Assembly (NCBI RefSeq): GCF_011601275.1
Contig: NZ_JAAOLY010000006.1
Coordinates: 1-64,000 of the forward strand
From: Janthinobacterium lividum
Lineage (GTDB): Bacteria; Pseudomonadota; Gammaproteobacteria; Burkholderiales; Burkholderiaceae_D
Length of the DNA: 64,000 nt
Reading direction: 5' to 3'
In this document: positions 35,946 to 45,354 of the stretch, piece after piece
Layout: each line of letters starts with the position of its first letter
Position numbering within the stretch: position 1 is the first letter of the stretch
Position numbers and translations under genes: made by a program
The notes under the pieces: generated by a model
Told to the model about the DNA's origin: nothing
What the model saw: only the letters and a program-made list of their open reading frames with translations
Databases searched by the model: none

Positions 35946-38246
35946 TTATTCGACTTCCACCGTTTCCGGCGCAGCCGTCGGCGCCGCATCTGGCGGTTCC
36001 GGGAATTCCAGCAAGACCTGATCCTTGTCGTCGAGATCGACGGTGACGCGTCCACCGGTGACCAGGCGGCCGAACAGCAACTCGTCGGCCAGGGCCTTGC
36101 GGATCATGTCCTGGATCAAACGCGCCATCGGCCGCGCGCCCATCAGCGGATCGAAGCCTTTCTTGCCAAGGAAAGCACGCAGCTTCTCGGTAAACACGGC
36201 TTCGACCTTTTTCTCGTGCAACTGCTCTTCCAGCTGCATGAGGAACTTGTCGACCACGCGCAGGATGATTTCCTGGTCCAGTGCGCGGAAGCTGATGGTC
36301 GCATCGATACGGTTGCGGAACTCCGGCGTAAACATGCGCTTGATGTCGGCCATCTCGTCGCCAGCCTGCTTCGAGTTGGTGAAACCGATCGATGTCTTTT
36401 GCAAGCTTTCCGCGCCCGCATTGGTCGTCATGATGATGATCACGTTGCGGAAATCGGCTTTGCGGCCATTGTTGTCCGTCAAGGTGCCATGGTCCATCAC
36501 TTGCAGCAGGATATTGAAAATGTCCGGATGGGCTTTTTCAATTTCATCGAGCAGCAAGACCGCATGCGGCTTCTTGGTGATCGCTTCCGTCAGCAGACCG
36601 CCCTGATCGAAACCGACGTAGCCCGGCGGCGCGCCGATCAGACGGCTGACGGCGTGGCGTTCCATGTATTCCGACATGTCGAAACGGATCAGCTCGATAC
36701 CGAGGATGAAGGCCAGCTGTTTCGCAACTTCGGTCTTGCCGACGCCGGTCGGACCGGAGAACAGGAAGGAGCCGATCGGCTTGTCCGTCTTGCCCAGGCC
36801 GGCACGGGCCATCTTGATGGCCGAAGCCAGCGCGTCGATGGCGGGATCTTGCCCGAAGACGACATTGCGCAAGTCGCGGTCGATCGTCTGCAGCTTGCTG
36901 CGGTCGTCCTGGTTGACCGTTTGCGGCGGAATGCGCGCGATCTTGGCAATGATGTCCTCGATCTCGGCCTTGCCGATGGTTTTCTTCTGCTTCGACTTCG
37001 GCAAGATGCGCTGCGCCGCGCCCGCTTCATCGATGACGTCGATCGCCTTGTCGGGCAGATGGCGGTCGTTGATGAAGCGCGCCGCCAGTTCGGCCGCCGT
37101 CGACAGGGCCGAGGCCGAGTATTTCACGCCATGGTGCTCTTCGAAACGCGACTTGAGGCCGCGCAAGATCTGCACGGTTTGCTCGACGGTCGGCTCGTTG
37201 ACGTCCACTTTCTGGAAGCGGCGGGAGAGTGCATGGTCTTTCTCGAACACGCCGCGGAATTCCGTGTACGTGGTCGCGCCGATGCACTTCAACTGGCCGT
37301 TGGCCAGCGCCGGTTTCAGCAGGTTGGACGCATCCAGGGTGCCGCCCGACGCCGAGCCCGCACCGATGATGGTGTGGATCTCGTCGATGAACAGGATGCC
37401 GTTCGGATTGTCCTTCAACTGTTTCAGCACGGCTTTCAGCCGCTGTTCGAAGTCGCCGCGGTATTTGGTACCGGCCAGCAAGGCGCCCATGTCCAGCGAA
37501 TACACGACGGCATTCTGCAGGATTTCCGGCACATCGCTTTGCGTGATGCGGTAAGCCAAGCCTTCGGCGATGGCCGTCTTGCCCACGCCCGCCTCGCCGA
37601 CGAGCAGCGGATTGTTCTTGCGGCGCCGGCACAGGATCTGGATCACGCGGTCGACTTCTTCCTCGCGACCGATCAGCGGGTCGATCTTGCCTTCGGCAGC
37701 GGCCTTGTTCAGGTTTTGCGTGAACTGGTCGAGCGGGCTTTCCTTCGGCTGGCCGTCGACAGGCGCTTCTTCCACGCCTTCGGAGGCTTTCGCGCTTTCC
37801 GTCGACTGGTCCTTGCGCACGCCGTGCGAAATGAAATTGACCACGTCCAGGCGCGTTACGCCCTGCTGGTGCAGGTAGTAAACAGCATGCGAATCCTTTT
37901 CGCCGAAGATGGCCACGAGCACATTGGCGCCCGTGACTTCCTTCTTGCCGTTCGAGGCGGACTGGACGTGCATAATGGCGCGTTGGATCACGCGCTGGAA
38001 ACCAAGCGTCGGCTGGGTGTCGACTTCGCCCGTGCCAGGCACGGTCGGCGTGTTATCGCCGATGAAATTGGTGAGGGTCTTGCGCAGGTCTTCTATATTG
38101 ACCGCGCAGGCACGCAACACCTCGGCAGCAGAGGGATTGTCCAGCAGTGCCAGCAGTAAATGCTCAACCGTGATGAATTCGTGCCGTGCCTGCCGAGCTT
38201 CGACAAACGCCATGTGCAAACTTACTTCTAATTCCTGCGCAATCAT
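35946..38246 (-). CDS. clpA: ATP-dependent Clp protease ATPase subunit ClpA
   Basis: A 766-residue AAA+ unfoldase that feeds ClpP. It has an N-terminal Clp_N double repeat (about 1-145), a first AAA module with Walker [10 protein letters not shown], a second AAA module with GPTGVGKTE, and the D2 small C-terminal domain. The E. coli protein is of similar size. I chose ATG 38246 ([14 protein letters not shown]) with GGAGGAAGT immediately upstream. It overlaps the clpS stop by 4 nt (ATGA). ClpP is not encoded in the window. Confidence 0.95.
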   Translation of the reverse strand: MIAQELEVSLHMAFVEARQARHEFITVEHLLLALLDNPSAAEVLRACAVNIEDLRKTLTNFIGDNTPTVPGTGEVDTQPTLGFQRVIQRAIMHVQSASNGKKEVTGANVLVAIFGEKDSHAVYYLHQQGVTRLDVVNFISHGVRKDQSTESAKASEGVEEAPVDGQPKESPLDQFTQNLNKAAAEGKIDPLIGREEEVDRVIQILCRRRKNNPLLVGEAGVGKTAIAEGLAYRITQSDVPEILQNAVVYSLDMGALLAGTKYRGDFEQRLKAVLKQLKDNPNGILFIDEIHTIIGAGSASGGTLDASNLLKPALANGQLKCIGATTYTEFRGVFEKDHALSRRFQKVDVNEPTVEQTVQILRGLKSRFEEHHGVKYSASALSTAAELAARFINDRHLPDKAIDVIDEAGAAQRILPKSKQKKTIGKAEIEDIIAKIARIPPQTVNQDDRSKLQTIDRDLRNVVFGQDPAIDALASAIKMARAGLGKTDKPIGSFLFSGPTGVGKTEVAKQLAFILGIELIRFDMSEYMERHAVSRLIGAPPGYVGFDQGGLLTEAITKKPHAVLLLDEIEKAHPDIFNILLQVMDHGTLTDNNGRKADFRNVIIIMTTNAGAESLQKTSIGFTNSKQAGDEMADIKRMFTPEFRNRIDATISFRALDQEIILRVVDKFLMQLEEQLHEKKVEAVFTEKLRAFLGKKGFDPLMGARPMARLIQDMIRKALADELLFGRLVTGGRVTVDLDDKDQVLLEFPEPPDAAPTAAPETVEVE

Positions 38247-38545
38247 ACTTCCTCCATCACGCACTGCAGGGGATGCCCCGCCTTGCGCGCATGCGTTAAA
38301 ACGAACTCCACTTTGGTACACGCTATATCTTTAGAGAACACGCCGCACACTCCTTTGCCGTAGCGATGAACACTGAGCATGATTTGCGTCGCCGTTTCAC
38401 GGTCCTTGTTGAAATACTCCTGAATGATGGCCACCACGAATTCCATCGGGGTGTAGTCGTCATTGAGCAAGGCCACCTGGTAGAGCGGTGGCGGCTTCAG
38501 CACTTGCCGCTCCAGCAGGGTTTCTGTGTCGTGCTTGGTTGCCAT
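38243..38545 (-). CDS. clpS: Clp adaptor ClpS
   Basis: A 100-residue N-degron adaptor that delivers substrates with N-terminal bulky residues to ClpAP. The core [20 protein letters not shown] is the family signature, and [20 protein letters not shown] follows. The Asp-Asp of LNDDYT marks the N-degron pocket. It is first in the clpS-clpA operon. Length is as in relatives. Confidence 0.94.
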   Translation of the reverse strand: MATKHDTETLLERQVLKPPPLYQVALLNDDYTPMEFVVAIIQEYFNKDRETATQIMLSVHRYGKGVCGVFSKDIACTKVEFVLTHARKAGHPLQCVMEEV

Positions 38546-38718
38546 ACGCTTATTCTAATGCTTTCACAGTGGTTGTCATGCGCAATATCTACGCCTTTCC
38601 AATTGTTTTCAATCTTACGCGTTTTCTTAATAGTGCGCAGATGGCGACCTTGCCGTCAAAATCAAGAGTTGCTTTTTTGGTTGTCGTGAAGAATTTGGCA
38701 ATATCGATGGAAAAGCGC

Positions 38719-38822
38719 TTGACTTCATTATTTATTCCGCCAACAATGCTGTATCGACTGTTGCAGGAATGTACAGCTTGATAAGAAGTGAGACGTCGAG
38801 GAGGGGGCAAGAAGCTTCTTGC
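38719..38822 (+). promoter_or_regulatory. Cold-shock gene promoter and leader hairpin
   Basis: TTGACT (38719-38724) and AACAAT (38742-38747) are spaced by 17 bp, putting the start near 38754 and giving a leader of about 110 nt. Within it lies the 16-bp palindrome GCAAGAAGCTTCTTGC (38807-38822) followed by TTTT. Long structured leaders are usual for cspA-type genes. Confidence 0.5.
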
Positions 38823-38866
38823 TTTTATGGCTCGTGTGATTTGTTTTAATTTTGAAAGTTCTTTTT

Positions 38867-39070
38867 ATGGCAACAGGTACAGTTAAGTGGTTCAATGATT
38901 CCAAAGGTTTTGGCTTCATCACTCCAGATGATGGCGGCGAAGATTTGTTTGCTCATTTCTCCGCAATCAACATGAACGGTTTCAAGACCCTCAAAGAAGG
39001 TCAAAAAGTTCAATTCGAAGTCACGCAAGGCCCTAAAGGCAAGCAAGCTTCCAACATCCAAGCAGCCTAA
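38867..39070 (+). CDS. Cold-shock protein, CspA family
   Basis: A 67-residue single OB-fold RNA/DNA-binding protein. RNP1-like [20 protein letters not shown] and the opening [14 protein letters not shown] are clear. The start is ATG 38867; the upstream codons (MKVLF) are part of the leader. It acts as an RNA chaperone or antiterminator. A strong terminator follows. Confidence 0.95.
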   Translation: MATGTVKWFNDSKGFGFITPDDGGEDLFAHFSAINMNGFKTLKEGQKVQFEVTQGPKGKQASNIQAA

Positions 39071-39092
39071 GCATCGCCGGCCCTCAGATGTG

Positions 39093-39124
39093 AAAAACCC
39101 CGTTTTCGAACGGGGTTTTTTTTC
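39093..39124 (+). terminator. Rho-independent terminator of the cold-shock gene
   Basis: AAAAACCCCGTT (39093-39104) pairs with AACGGGGTTTTT (39109-39120) around a TTCG loop, with further T residues. It may also stop leftward icd transcripts. Confidence 0.85.
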
Positions 39125-39155
39125 GTCCGCAGGGCGCGCAGCGCCCTGCCCTCCA

Positions 39156-40409
39156 TTACATGTGCTCGATCATCACCTCGCCGAAACCGGAGCACGACAC
39201 TTGCGTGGCGCCCTCCATCAGGCGGGCGAAATCGTAAGTAACGCGCTTCGAGGCGATCGACTTTTGCATCGAAGAAATGACCAGGTCGGCCGCTTCCAGC
39301 CAGCCCATGTGGCGCAGCATCATTTCCGCCGACAGGATCAGGGAGCCGGGGTTGACGTAGTCCTTGCCCGCGTATTTCGGCGCCGTGCCGTGCGTCGCTT
39401 CGAACATGGCGACGGAGTCCGACAGGTTGGCGCCCGGCGCGATGCCGATGCCGCCCACTTGCGCCGCCAGCGCGTCGGAAATGTAATCGCCGTTCAGATT
39501 CAGGGTGGCGATGACGCTGTATTCGGCCGGACGCAGCAAAATCTGTTGCAGGAACGCGTCAGCGATGGAATCCTTGACGATGATGTCGCGGCCCGTCTTC
39601 GGATTCTTGAACTTGCACCATGGACCGCCATCGATCAGCTCGGCGCCGAATTCCTTTTGCGCCAGCGCATACGCCCAGTCGCGGAAGCCGCCTTCCGTGT
39701 ACTTCATGATGTTACCTTTGTGCACGATCGTCACGGATGGCTTGTCATTGTCGATCGCATACTGGATGGCTTTGCGCACCAGGCGCTCCGTGCCTTCGAT
39801 GGACACGGGCTTGATGCCCAGGCCCGACGTGGCCGGGAAGCGGATCTTGGTCACGCCCATTTCATTGACGAGAAAATCCATCAATTTCTTGGCCTCAGGG
39901 GAACCTTGCTGGTATTCGATGCCGGCATAGATATCTTCCGAGTTTTCGCGGAAAATCACCATGTCCGTCTTTTCCGGCTCTTTCACGGGCGATGGCACGC
40001 CCGTGAAGTAGCGCACGGGGCGCAGGCAGACGTACAGATCGAGCTGCTGGCGCAGGGCCACGTTCAGCGAGCGGATGCCGCCGCCAACGGGCGTCGTCAG
40101 CGGGCCCTTGATGGACACCACGTAATCCTTGAGTACTTCCAGGGTTTCTTCCGGCAGCCACACATCGGGGCCGTACACATTCGTCGATTTTTCGCCCGCA
40201 TAGATTTCCATCCAGCTGATCTTGCGCGCGCCGCCGTAGGCCTTGGCCACGGCCGCGTCGATCACCTTGATCATGACCGGGCTGATATCGATGCCCGTGC
40301 CATCGCCTTCGATGAAGGGAACGATGGGATTATCTGGTACATTCAGCGAAAAATCGGCGTTGACGGTGATTTTTTGGCCGTCAGCAGGTACAGTGATATG
40401 TTGATACAT
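39156..40409 (-). CDS. icd: NADP-dependent isocitrate dehydrogenase
   Basis: A 417-residue TCA-cycle enzyme of the E. coli Icd type, converting isocitrate to 2-oxoglutarate. [20 protein letters not shown] lies near the N-terminus. The substrate loop [15 protein letters not shown] contains the Ser that IDH kinase phosphorylates in relatives. [23 protein letters not shown] and [12 protein letters not shown] are further signatures. I chose ATG 40409 ([11 protein letters not shown]), preceded by GGAG; the longer frame is not supported. An operator-like motif lies about 170 bp upstream. Confidence 0.95.
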   Translation of the reverse strand: MYQHITVPADGQKITVNADFSLNVPDNPIVPFIEGDGTGIDISPVMIKVIDAAVAKAYGGARKISWMEIYAGEKSTNVYGPDVWLPEETLEVLKDYVVSIKGPLTTPVGGGIRSLNVALRQQLDLYVCLRPVRYFTGVPSPVKEPEKTDMVIFRENSEDIYAGIEYQQGSPEAKKLMDFLVNEMGVTKIRFPATSGLGIKPVSIEGTERLVRKAIQYAIDNDKPSVTIVHKGNIMKYTEGGFRDWAYALAQKEFGAELIDGGPWCKFKNPKTGRDIIVKDSIADAFLQQILLRPAEYSVIATLNLNGDYISDALAAQVGGIGIAPGANLSDSVAMFEATHGTAPKYAGKDYVNPGSLILSAEMMLRHMGWLEAADLVISSMQKSIASKRVTYDFARLMEGATQVSCSGFGEVMIEHM

Positions 40410-40575
40410 CGTGATCTCCGAAGTGGGACACACCGCTGGCGGGCAACACAGGCCGGCGACGCGCTCTGCGGTTGCAGAGTTTACAAAAACAAAGTCCGAA
40501 CAGGGCGGCAACAACGCACTTTAGCAGGGAAAGAACACCCGGGCCATCCGCATTACCAAAGAACCGCATCGCCAT

Positions 40576-40598
40576 AGTCTTCTATAAGACATAAGACT
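40576..40598. promoter_or_regulatory. ATAAGAC-type operator motif upstream of icd
   Basis: AGTCTT (40576-40581) and AAGACT (40593-40598) bracket TATAAGACAT, so the plus strand shows ATAAGACATAAGACT. The same ATAAGAC pattern is, as I recall, a recurring element ahead of TCA-cycle genes in Burkholderiales and relatives. It lies about 170 bp from icd and about 95 bp from rluE. Confidence 0.45.
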
Positions 40599-40690
40599 AA
40601 CATTCCACATTATGCACCAGTATCTTACAGGGCGCCACGCTTTTGCGGCGCCGACCAGCAGCCACCATCGTTTGCATCCATTTAGCCAGC

Positions 40691-41254
40691 ATGCCACTCA
40701 TACTCTTCAATAAACCATTCCAGGTCCTGTGCCAGTTTTCGCCGCAGGAGGGCCGCACCACCCTGGCCGACCATCTCACCATCCCCGGCATCTATCCGGC
40801 CGGCCGGCTTGACGCCGACAGCGAAGGCTTGCTGCTGCTGACGGACGACGGCCGCCTGCAGCACGAGATCAGCCACCCGGACCGCAAGGAAGCGAAAACC
40901 TACCTGGTGCAGGTCGACGGCGTGCCCGATGCGGCCAGCCTGGCGCGCCTGCAGGCGCCGCTGGACCTGGGCGACTTCATCACCAAGCCGTGCAAGGCCG
41001 TGCGCATCGCCGAGCCGGACTGGCTGTGGCCCCGCAATCCACCGATCCGCGCGCGCGCCGACAAGCCGACCTCATGGCTGGCGATCACATTGAAAGAAGG
41101 AAAAAACCGGCAAGTGCGGCGCATGACGGCGGCCGTCGGCCTGCCCACCTTGCGCCTGGTGCGCAGCGCCATCGGCCCGTTCTCGCTGGCCAGCCATCCA
41201 TTGATGCCGGGAGAATGGTGCGAAGTGCCGGCCGAGAACATTGGCAAAGCGTAA
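40691..41254 (+). CDS. rluE: 23S rRNA pseudouridine synthase, RluE-like
   Basis: A 187-residue RsuA/RluE-family pseudouridine synthase. The N-terminus PLILFNKPFQVLCQF is family-typical. The catalytic Asp is in GRLDADSEGLLLLTDDG. Other motifs are KTYLVQVDG and EGKNRQVRRMTAAVGLPTLRLVR. It has no S4 domain, as in RluE, which modifies U2457 of 23S rRNA in E. coli. RluF/RsuA assignment is less likely because of the short length. ATG 40691 is chosen over 40643. Confidence 0.85.
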   Translation: MPLILFNKPFQVLCQFSPQEGRTTLADHLTIPGIYPAGRLDADSEGLLLLTDDGRLQHEISHPDRKEAKTYLVQVDGVPDAASLARLQAPLDLGDFITKPCKAVRIAEPDWLWPRNPPIRARADKPTSWLAITLKEGKNRQVRRMTAAVGLPTLRLVRSAIGPFSLASHPLMPGEWCEVPAENIGKA

Positions 41255-41361
41255 ACAGGCCAGGAAAAGACGGCTGCGACGCTAAATTTTGCCAATAAGA
41301 ATTATTTATTTTTAGATAATGCATTAAAATCATCTGACCTTAACATGACGGAAAAGGAAAG

Positions 41362-41640
41362 ATGATGAAAAAAGTAATGTTAACCCTGACCGCATCCCTG
41401 CTTGCCGGCGCCGCACTGGCCCAGTCGGGCGCCCAGGTGCACGCTTCCGCCGCGACCGATGCCGCCAAGCCGCCACCGGCATCGGCAGCAAGCCACGCCT
41501 CGGCCGCCACCGACGCCAGCAAGCCCGTGCCGCCGGCATCGGCCTCCATCAACGCATCGGCTGCAACCGATGCGCCGCGCCTGATTCCCCAGGCGCGCAA
41601 GACGAAGCAGCCAGCCGCTGAAGGCAAGCCAGTGAAGTAA
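41362..41640 (+). CDS. Small secreted Ala/Ser/Pro-rich repeat protein
   Basis: A 92-residue protein with a signal peptide (about residues 1-20, ending GAALA). The mature part has three copies of an ASAATDA unit (near residues 28, 46 and 65), spaced 18-19 residues apart by Pro-rich linkers. No family is recognised. The basic C-terminus is KTKQPAAEGKPVK. AAGGAAAG precedes the ATG pair; the second ATG (41365) may be used. The composition suggests a disordered periplasmic or extracellular protein. Confidence 0.68.
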   Translation: MMKKVMLTLTASLLAGAALAQSGAQVHASAATDAAKPPPASAASHASAATDASKPVPPASASINASAATDAPRLIPQARKTKQPAAEGKPVK

Positions 41641-41771
41641 GGGCGGTTCCCGGAATTACGACGGCGAGCATGTTGCTGTAACCCCACGCTTTCAGCGCGG
41701 CCAGGCAGCATGCTTGACCAGGCAGCCGCCAGCATGGCTTAATCGCCGCTTCACAGCCACTGTCTCGCCCC

Positions 41772-42215
41772 ATGAAAAATTCCCTTTGCCGTCTCAGCCT
41801 GTCCATCGCCCTGTTGTCTTGCGCCAGCATGGCCCAGGCGCAAACCAGGAGCTTGCAACTGTCGGCCGGCATGCATTTGATCCAGGCGGAAGTGGCCGCC
41901 ACGGAAGAGCAGCGCGAACAGGGCTTGATGTACCGCGAAAAGATGCCGGCCAATGCAGGCATGCTGTTTGTCTTTGGCAATCCATCCACGCAATGCATGT
42001 GGATGAAAAACACGCCGCTGCCCCTGTCCGTGGCCTTTATCGACGCCAGCGGCAAGATCGTCAACATCGAAGACATGCAGCCGCACACGCTCGACAGCCA
42101 TTGCTCCACGAAGACCGTGCCCGTGCGCTATGCGCTGGAAATGAATCTGGGCTGGTTCAAGCAAAAGAACATCAAGCCGGGCATGAGCATCGGCAACTTG
42201 CCGGCGGCACGCTAG
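41772..42215 (+). CDS. DUF192 family secreted protein
   Basis: A 147-residue protein with a signal peptide (about residues 1-24, ending AQA) and a DUF192 domain: EEQREQGLMYREKMPANAGMLFVF and MWMKNTPLPLSVAFID are the family signature, with the core Cys in TQCMWM. The function of DUF192 proteins is not established. It stands alone, followed by a bidirectional terminator. Confidence 0.86.
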   Translation: MKNSLCRLSLSIALLSCASMAQAQTRSLQLSAGMHLIQAEVAATEEQREQGLMYREKMPANAGMLFVFGNPSTQCMWMKNTPLPLSVAFIDASGKIVNIEDMQPHTLDSHCSTKTVPVRYALEMNLGWFKQKNIKPGMSIGNLPAAR

Positions 42216-42271
42216 GGCGTGACGGCGGGCCGCTAGCGGACGCGGCCTTAAAAATCAGAGTGAAAACGCGA

Positions 42272-42303
42272 AAAAACCCGCCAGAACGAATCTGCGGGTT
42301 TTT
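42272..42303. terminator. Bidirectional terminator between the DUF192 gene and rpsT
   Basis: AAAAACCCG pairs with CGGGTTTTT (42272-42280 with 42295-42303), extended by CAGA / TCTG around an ACGAA loop. It serves both convergent genes. Confidence 0.8.
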
Positions 42304-42371
42304 GCTTTTCAACCAGTGCCAGCGTACCGGCACAGGCAAGGCCACCGTGGTGGCTTGCCTGCTGGCGAATA

Positions 42372-42638
42372 TTAAGCGGACAGTGCTTTCAAAGCAGCTG
42401 CCAGACGGCTCTTATGGCGAGCTGCCTTGTTTTTGTGGATGATCTTCTTGTCAGCGATACGGTCGATGGTCGACACGGATGCTTGGAAGATTGCAGCAGC
42501 AGCTGCCTTGTCGCCGCCCTGGATCGCTTTGCGAGCAGCTTTGATAGCCGTGCGCAAGGTCGAACGTTGGGACGAATTGTGTGCGTTTTGCTTAACTGCT
42601 TGACGAGCGCGTTTGCGCGCTTGTGCGGTATTTGCCAT
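42372..42638 (-). CDS. rpsT: 30S ribosomal protein S20
   Basis: An 88-residue basic protein that binds 16S rRNA. The sequence from [20 protein letters not shown] to the Ala-rich end is characteristic of S20. ATG 42638 is chosen because AGGAAAT lies just upstream; the longer frame to 42674 lies in the leader. The gene is monocistronic and divergent from murJ. In E. coli S20 represses its own translation. Confidence 0.95.
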   Translation of the reverse strand: MANTAQARKRARQAVKQNAHNSSQRSTLRTAIKAARKAIQGGDKAAAAAIFQASVSTIDRIADKKIIHKNKAARHKSRLAAALKALSA

Positions 42639-42670
42639 GGAATTTCCTAAAACAGGGTCAAAGTGCGTTT

Positions 42671-42758
42671 GCAAACATTAGTGTTTGCCAACCGGTGCGT
42701 TCTGTGCGTCTGCCGAACCATGTGTGCCAAACCAGTGCCTGTCAAACATTAGTGTCTG
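42671..42758 (-). repeat. Two CAAACATTAGTGT-type hairpins in the rpsT leader
   Basis: GCAAACA-TTAG-TGTTTGC (42671-42688) is a perfect inverted repeat, and CAAACATTAGTGTCTG (42743-42758) is a near copy 71 bp away. Both lie between the S20 start codon and a TATAAT-like minus-strand -10 box (plus 42785-42790). They would be part of the leader mRNA. Confidence 0.5.
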
Positions 42759-42784
42759 CGTAACAGAATTCTGTACAGCCTTCG

Positions 42785-42790
42785 ATTATA
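42785..42790 (-). promoter_or_regulatory. rpsT: rpsT -10 promoter element
   Basis: The minus strand reads TATAAT here, with a weak TTTGCT-like -35 18 bp further up. Transcription would start near 42778, giving a leader of about 140 nt containing the two hairpins. Confidence 0.4.
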
Positions 42791-42921
42791 GCGATATTTT
42801 CAAGCGGGAGCAAATCAAAAAACCGTGTATCACGCCAAAAACACGTGAAAATGAGGCCGGCAAGGGCGAATCGGTGGCAATTGTTACCATATTTTAACCG
42901 TTTTCCAGTACCGCTCCCGGC

Positions 42922-42927
42922 TATAAT
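42922..42927 (+). promoter_or_regulatory. murJ: murJ -10 box directly before the start codon
   Basis: A perfect TATAAT ends 8 bp before the murJ ATG. The expected start point falls at or within a few bases of the ATG. There is no purine-rich ribosome-binding site in CTGCCCCC between them. The -35 region is weak. Confidence 0.55.
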
Positions 42928-42935
42928 CTGCCCCC

Positions 42936-44483
42936 ATGAACTTGCTTAAAACCCTCGCCGCCATCTCCAGCATGACCATGCTGTCCCGTGTAACCGGATT
43001 ATTGCGCGAAAGCCTGTTCGCGCGCGCCTTTGGCGCCGGCGCCTACACGGACGCCTTCATTGTTGCCTTCCGCATCCCCAACCTGTTGCGCCGATTGTTT
43101 GCAGAGGGAGCGTTCTCGCAAGCCTTCGTGCCGATCTTGTCTGAATACAAGAATCAGCACGGCCAGGAAGCGAGCAAGAAGCTGGCCGATCATGTGGCCA
43201 CCACGCTCGTCTGGGCCACCTTGCTCGTGTCCGCCATCGGCATCGTCGGCGCGCCCTGGTTCGTGTATGTGATCGCCACGGGTCTCTCCAAGGACCCGGG
43301 CGCTTTTGACGCGGCCGTGTGGATGACGCGCTTGATGTTCCCTTATATTACTTGCATGTCGTTCGTGGCCCTGGCCGGCGGCATTTTGAATACCTGGCGC
43401 GAATTCAAGATTCCCGCATTCACGCCGGTGCTGCTGAACCTGTCGTTCATCGCCGCCTCGCTGTTCCTCGCGCCCTATTTAAAACAGCCGATCTACGCCA
43501 TGGCCATTGCCGTGTTTGCCGGCGGCCTGCTGCAGGTAGCCATCCAGATTCCCGCGCTGATCAAGATCGGCATGCTGCCGCGCCTGTCGATCAATCCCGC
43601 CATCGGCCTGTCCGACGGCGGTGTGCGCCGCGTGCTGAAAAAGATGGGACCGGCCGTGTTCGCCGTCTCCGCAGCGCAGATCAGCCTGATGATCAACACG
43701 AGCATCGCGTCACGCCTTGCCGAGGGCAGCATTTCCTGGCTGTCGTATGCGGACCGCCTGATGGAGTTCCCCACCGCCATGCTGGGCGTGGCCCTGGGCA
43801 CCATCTTGCTGCCCAGCCTGTCGAAAGCGAACGTGGATGGCGACAAGATGGAATACTCGGCCCTGCTGGACTGGGGCTTGCGCCTGACTTTCCTGCTGGC
43901 CCTGCCCGCTGCCGTCGGCATGGCGACCCTGGCCACGCCGCTGATCGCCACCCTCTTCCACTACGGCAAATTCACGGCCGAATCCGTGACCATGTCGACG
44001 CAGCCGCTCGTGGCCTACAGCCTGGGCCTGATCGGCATCATCCTCGTCAAGACTCTCGCGCCCGCGTTCTATGCGCGCCAGGACATCCGTACGCCCGTGA
44101 AAATCGCCATCGGCGTCTTGATCGCCACGCAGCTGATGAATCTGCTGTTCGTGCCCTACATCGCCGTGGCCGGCCTGGCCCTGTCGATCGGCCTGGGCGC
44201 CTGCCTGAACGCCACTTTTCTCTACTGGGGCTTGCGCAAGCGCAGCATCTACCAGCCGAAACCGGGCTGGGCCAAGTTCTTCCTGCGCCTGCTACCGGCA
44301 CTCATCGTGATGGGCGGCGTGGCGTATGTTGGCGCCGTGCGCATCGACTGGATCGCCATGCAAGCCCATCCGTTGCTGCGGGCCGGCGCGCTGGCCCTGG
44401 TGGTGGCCCTGTGCGGCGTGGCGTACTTTGCCACGCTATTACTGGTCGGCTTCCGCTTCCGCGACTTCAAGCGCCACGCTTGA
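42936..44483 (+). CDS. murJ: Lipid II flippase MurJ
   Basis: A 515-residue MATE-like flippase of the MviN family that moves lipid II across the inner membrane for peptidoglycan synthesis. About 14 membrane helices can be read. The signature RVTGLLRESLFARAFG near residue 18 contains the essential Arg residues, and FRIPNLLRRLFAEGAFSQAFVP follows. FYARQDIRTPVKIAIG lies in the second half. The start follows a TATAAT box closely, so the mRNA may be leaderless. A terminator lies about 90 bp downstream. Confidence 0.95.
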   Translation: MNLLKTLAAISSMTMLSRVTGLLRESLFARAFGAGAYTDAFIVAFRIPNLLRRLFAEGAFSQAFVPILSEYKNQHGQEASKKLADHVATTLVWATLLVSAIGIVGAPWFVYVIATGLSKDPGAFDAAVWMTRLMFPYITCMSFVALAGGILNTWREFKIPAFTPVLLNLSFIAASLFLAPYLKQPIYAMAIAVFAGGLLQVAIQIPALIKIGMLPRLSINPAIGLSDGGVRRVLKKMGPAVFAVSAAQISLMINTSIASRLAEGSISWLSYADRLMEFPTAMLGVALGTILLPSLSKANVDGDKMEYSALLDWGLRLTFLLALPAAVGMATLATPLIATLFHYGKFTAESVTMSTQPLVAYSLGLIGIILVKTLAPAFYARQDIRTPVKIAIGVLIATQLMNLLFVPYIAVAGLALSIGLGACLNATFLYWGLRKRSIYQPKPGWAKFFLRLLPALIVMGGVAYVGAVRIDWIAMQAHPLLRAGALALVVALCGVAYFATLLLVGFRFRDFKRHA

Positions 44484-44573
44484 CCAGCTGCGCAGGACGT
44501 TGTTGCCGGCGTCTCGCCGTACTGGCGTACTGTCTTCGACTTGGCGCCTGGTCCTGCGCAGATGATCCAGACG

Positions 44574-44601
44574 AAAAAAAACCCGCCGAAGCGGGTTTTT
44601 T
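44574..44601. terminator. Bidirectional terminator between murJ and the PEP-CTERM gene
   Basis: AAACCCGC (44579-44586) and GCGGGTTT (44591-44598) form a stem with a CGAA loop, flanked by A and T runs on either side. Confidence 0.82.
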
Positions 44602-44616
44602 CATTGCAGCGAAAGC

Positions 44617-45114
44617 TTAGGCAGCGTTCTTGGCGCGGCGGCGGGCCACGGCGCCAACCAATGCCAGGCCGCCCAGCAGCATGCCGTAGGTTTCTGGCTC
44701 TGGTACTGGCAGGGCCGAAACCGTGCCCACGTACTGAACATTTTTCACCAGGGTCAGGCCCGTGACTTGCACCGTGTAAGTGCCTGCGGCCAATTGACCT
44801 GCCCAGCTCAGATTCTGGATGCCGCTAGCCGTGCTCTTGGCCAGGTCGCCATAGCCGACCAGGGTCGCTGCGAAATCCTTGATTGCGCCGTTAGCAACGG
44901 AGAACGTTTGCAGAGCACCGAACGAGGTCGACGATGGAGCCAGCAACTGGAAGGTCCACGAATCATTGATCTCCGAATTGATGGCGAACTTGGTCGTGAA
45001 AGCCGACAAGGTATCCGAACCGGTTGGATCCAGGATACCCAGGTCGTAGGTTGCTGCCGATGCGCTGAACGATGCTGCTGCCATGATGCCTGCAGCGATA
45101 AATTTCAATTTCAT
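44617..45114 (-). CDS. PEP-CTERM sorted exported protein (FxDxF-like)
   Basis: A 165-residue secreted protein. The signal peptide is about residues 1-20 (ending SFSASA). The middle holds SEINDSWTFQLL, resembling the FxDxF subfamily. The C-terminus is a PEP-CTERM sorting signal: PVPEPETYGMLLGGLALVG followed by a basic RRRAKNAA tail. Such signals are cut by an exosortase, often exporting proteins that go with exopolysaccharide. It is monocistronic, and is downstream in direction from the type II-like operon. The 240-bp AT-rich gap at 45115-45354 holds no gene. Confidence 0.85.
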   Translation of the reverse strand: MKLKFIAAGIMAAASFSASAATYDLGILDPTGSDTLSAFTTKFAINSEINDSWTFQLLAPSSTSFGALQTFSVANGAIKDFAATLVGYGDLAKSTASGIQNLSWAGQLAAGTYTVQVTGLTLVKNVQYVGTVSALPVPEPETYGMLLGGLALVGAVARRRAKNAA

Positions 45115-45354
45115 AGCTTATCCCTTAAAAAGTAATTTATGGCTGCAATGCGCAGGCCACCAATAGTTTTAGTACCGGAAGTACTGAACAGAATGGTAGC
45201 ATAATTGCATTGAATTACTTATAAATATTTTATCGAAGTTTCACCTGAGATAACTATTTTTTTAATGAACTATTTGCCTCTATCTATGAATTTCTACAGA
45301 AAAATAGTTACCGGCGCATACATTTATTTTTCCCATGTTTTAAGGTAAAAACGC

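Noticed and set aside
38589-38810. Minus-strand short frame upstream of clpS
   Set aside because: It lies over the cold-shock gene promoter and leader; no ribosome-binding site or domain.
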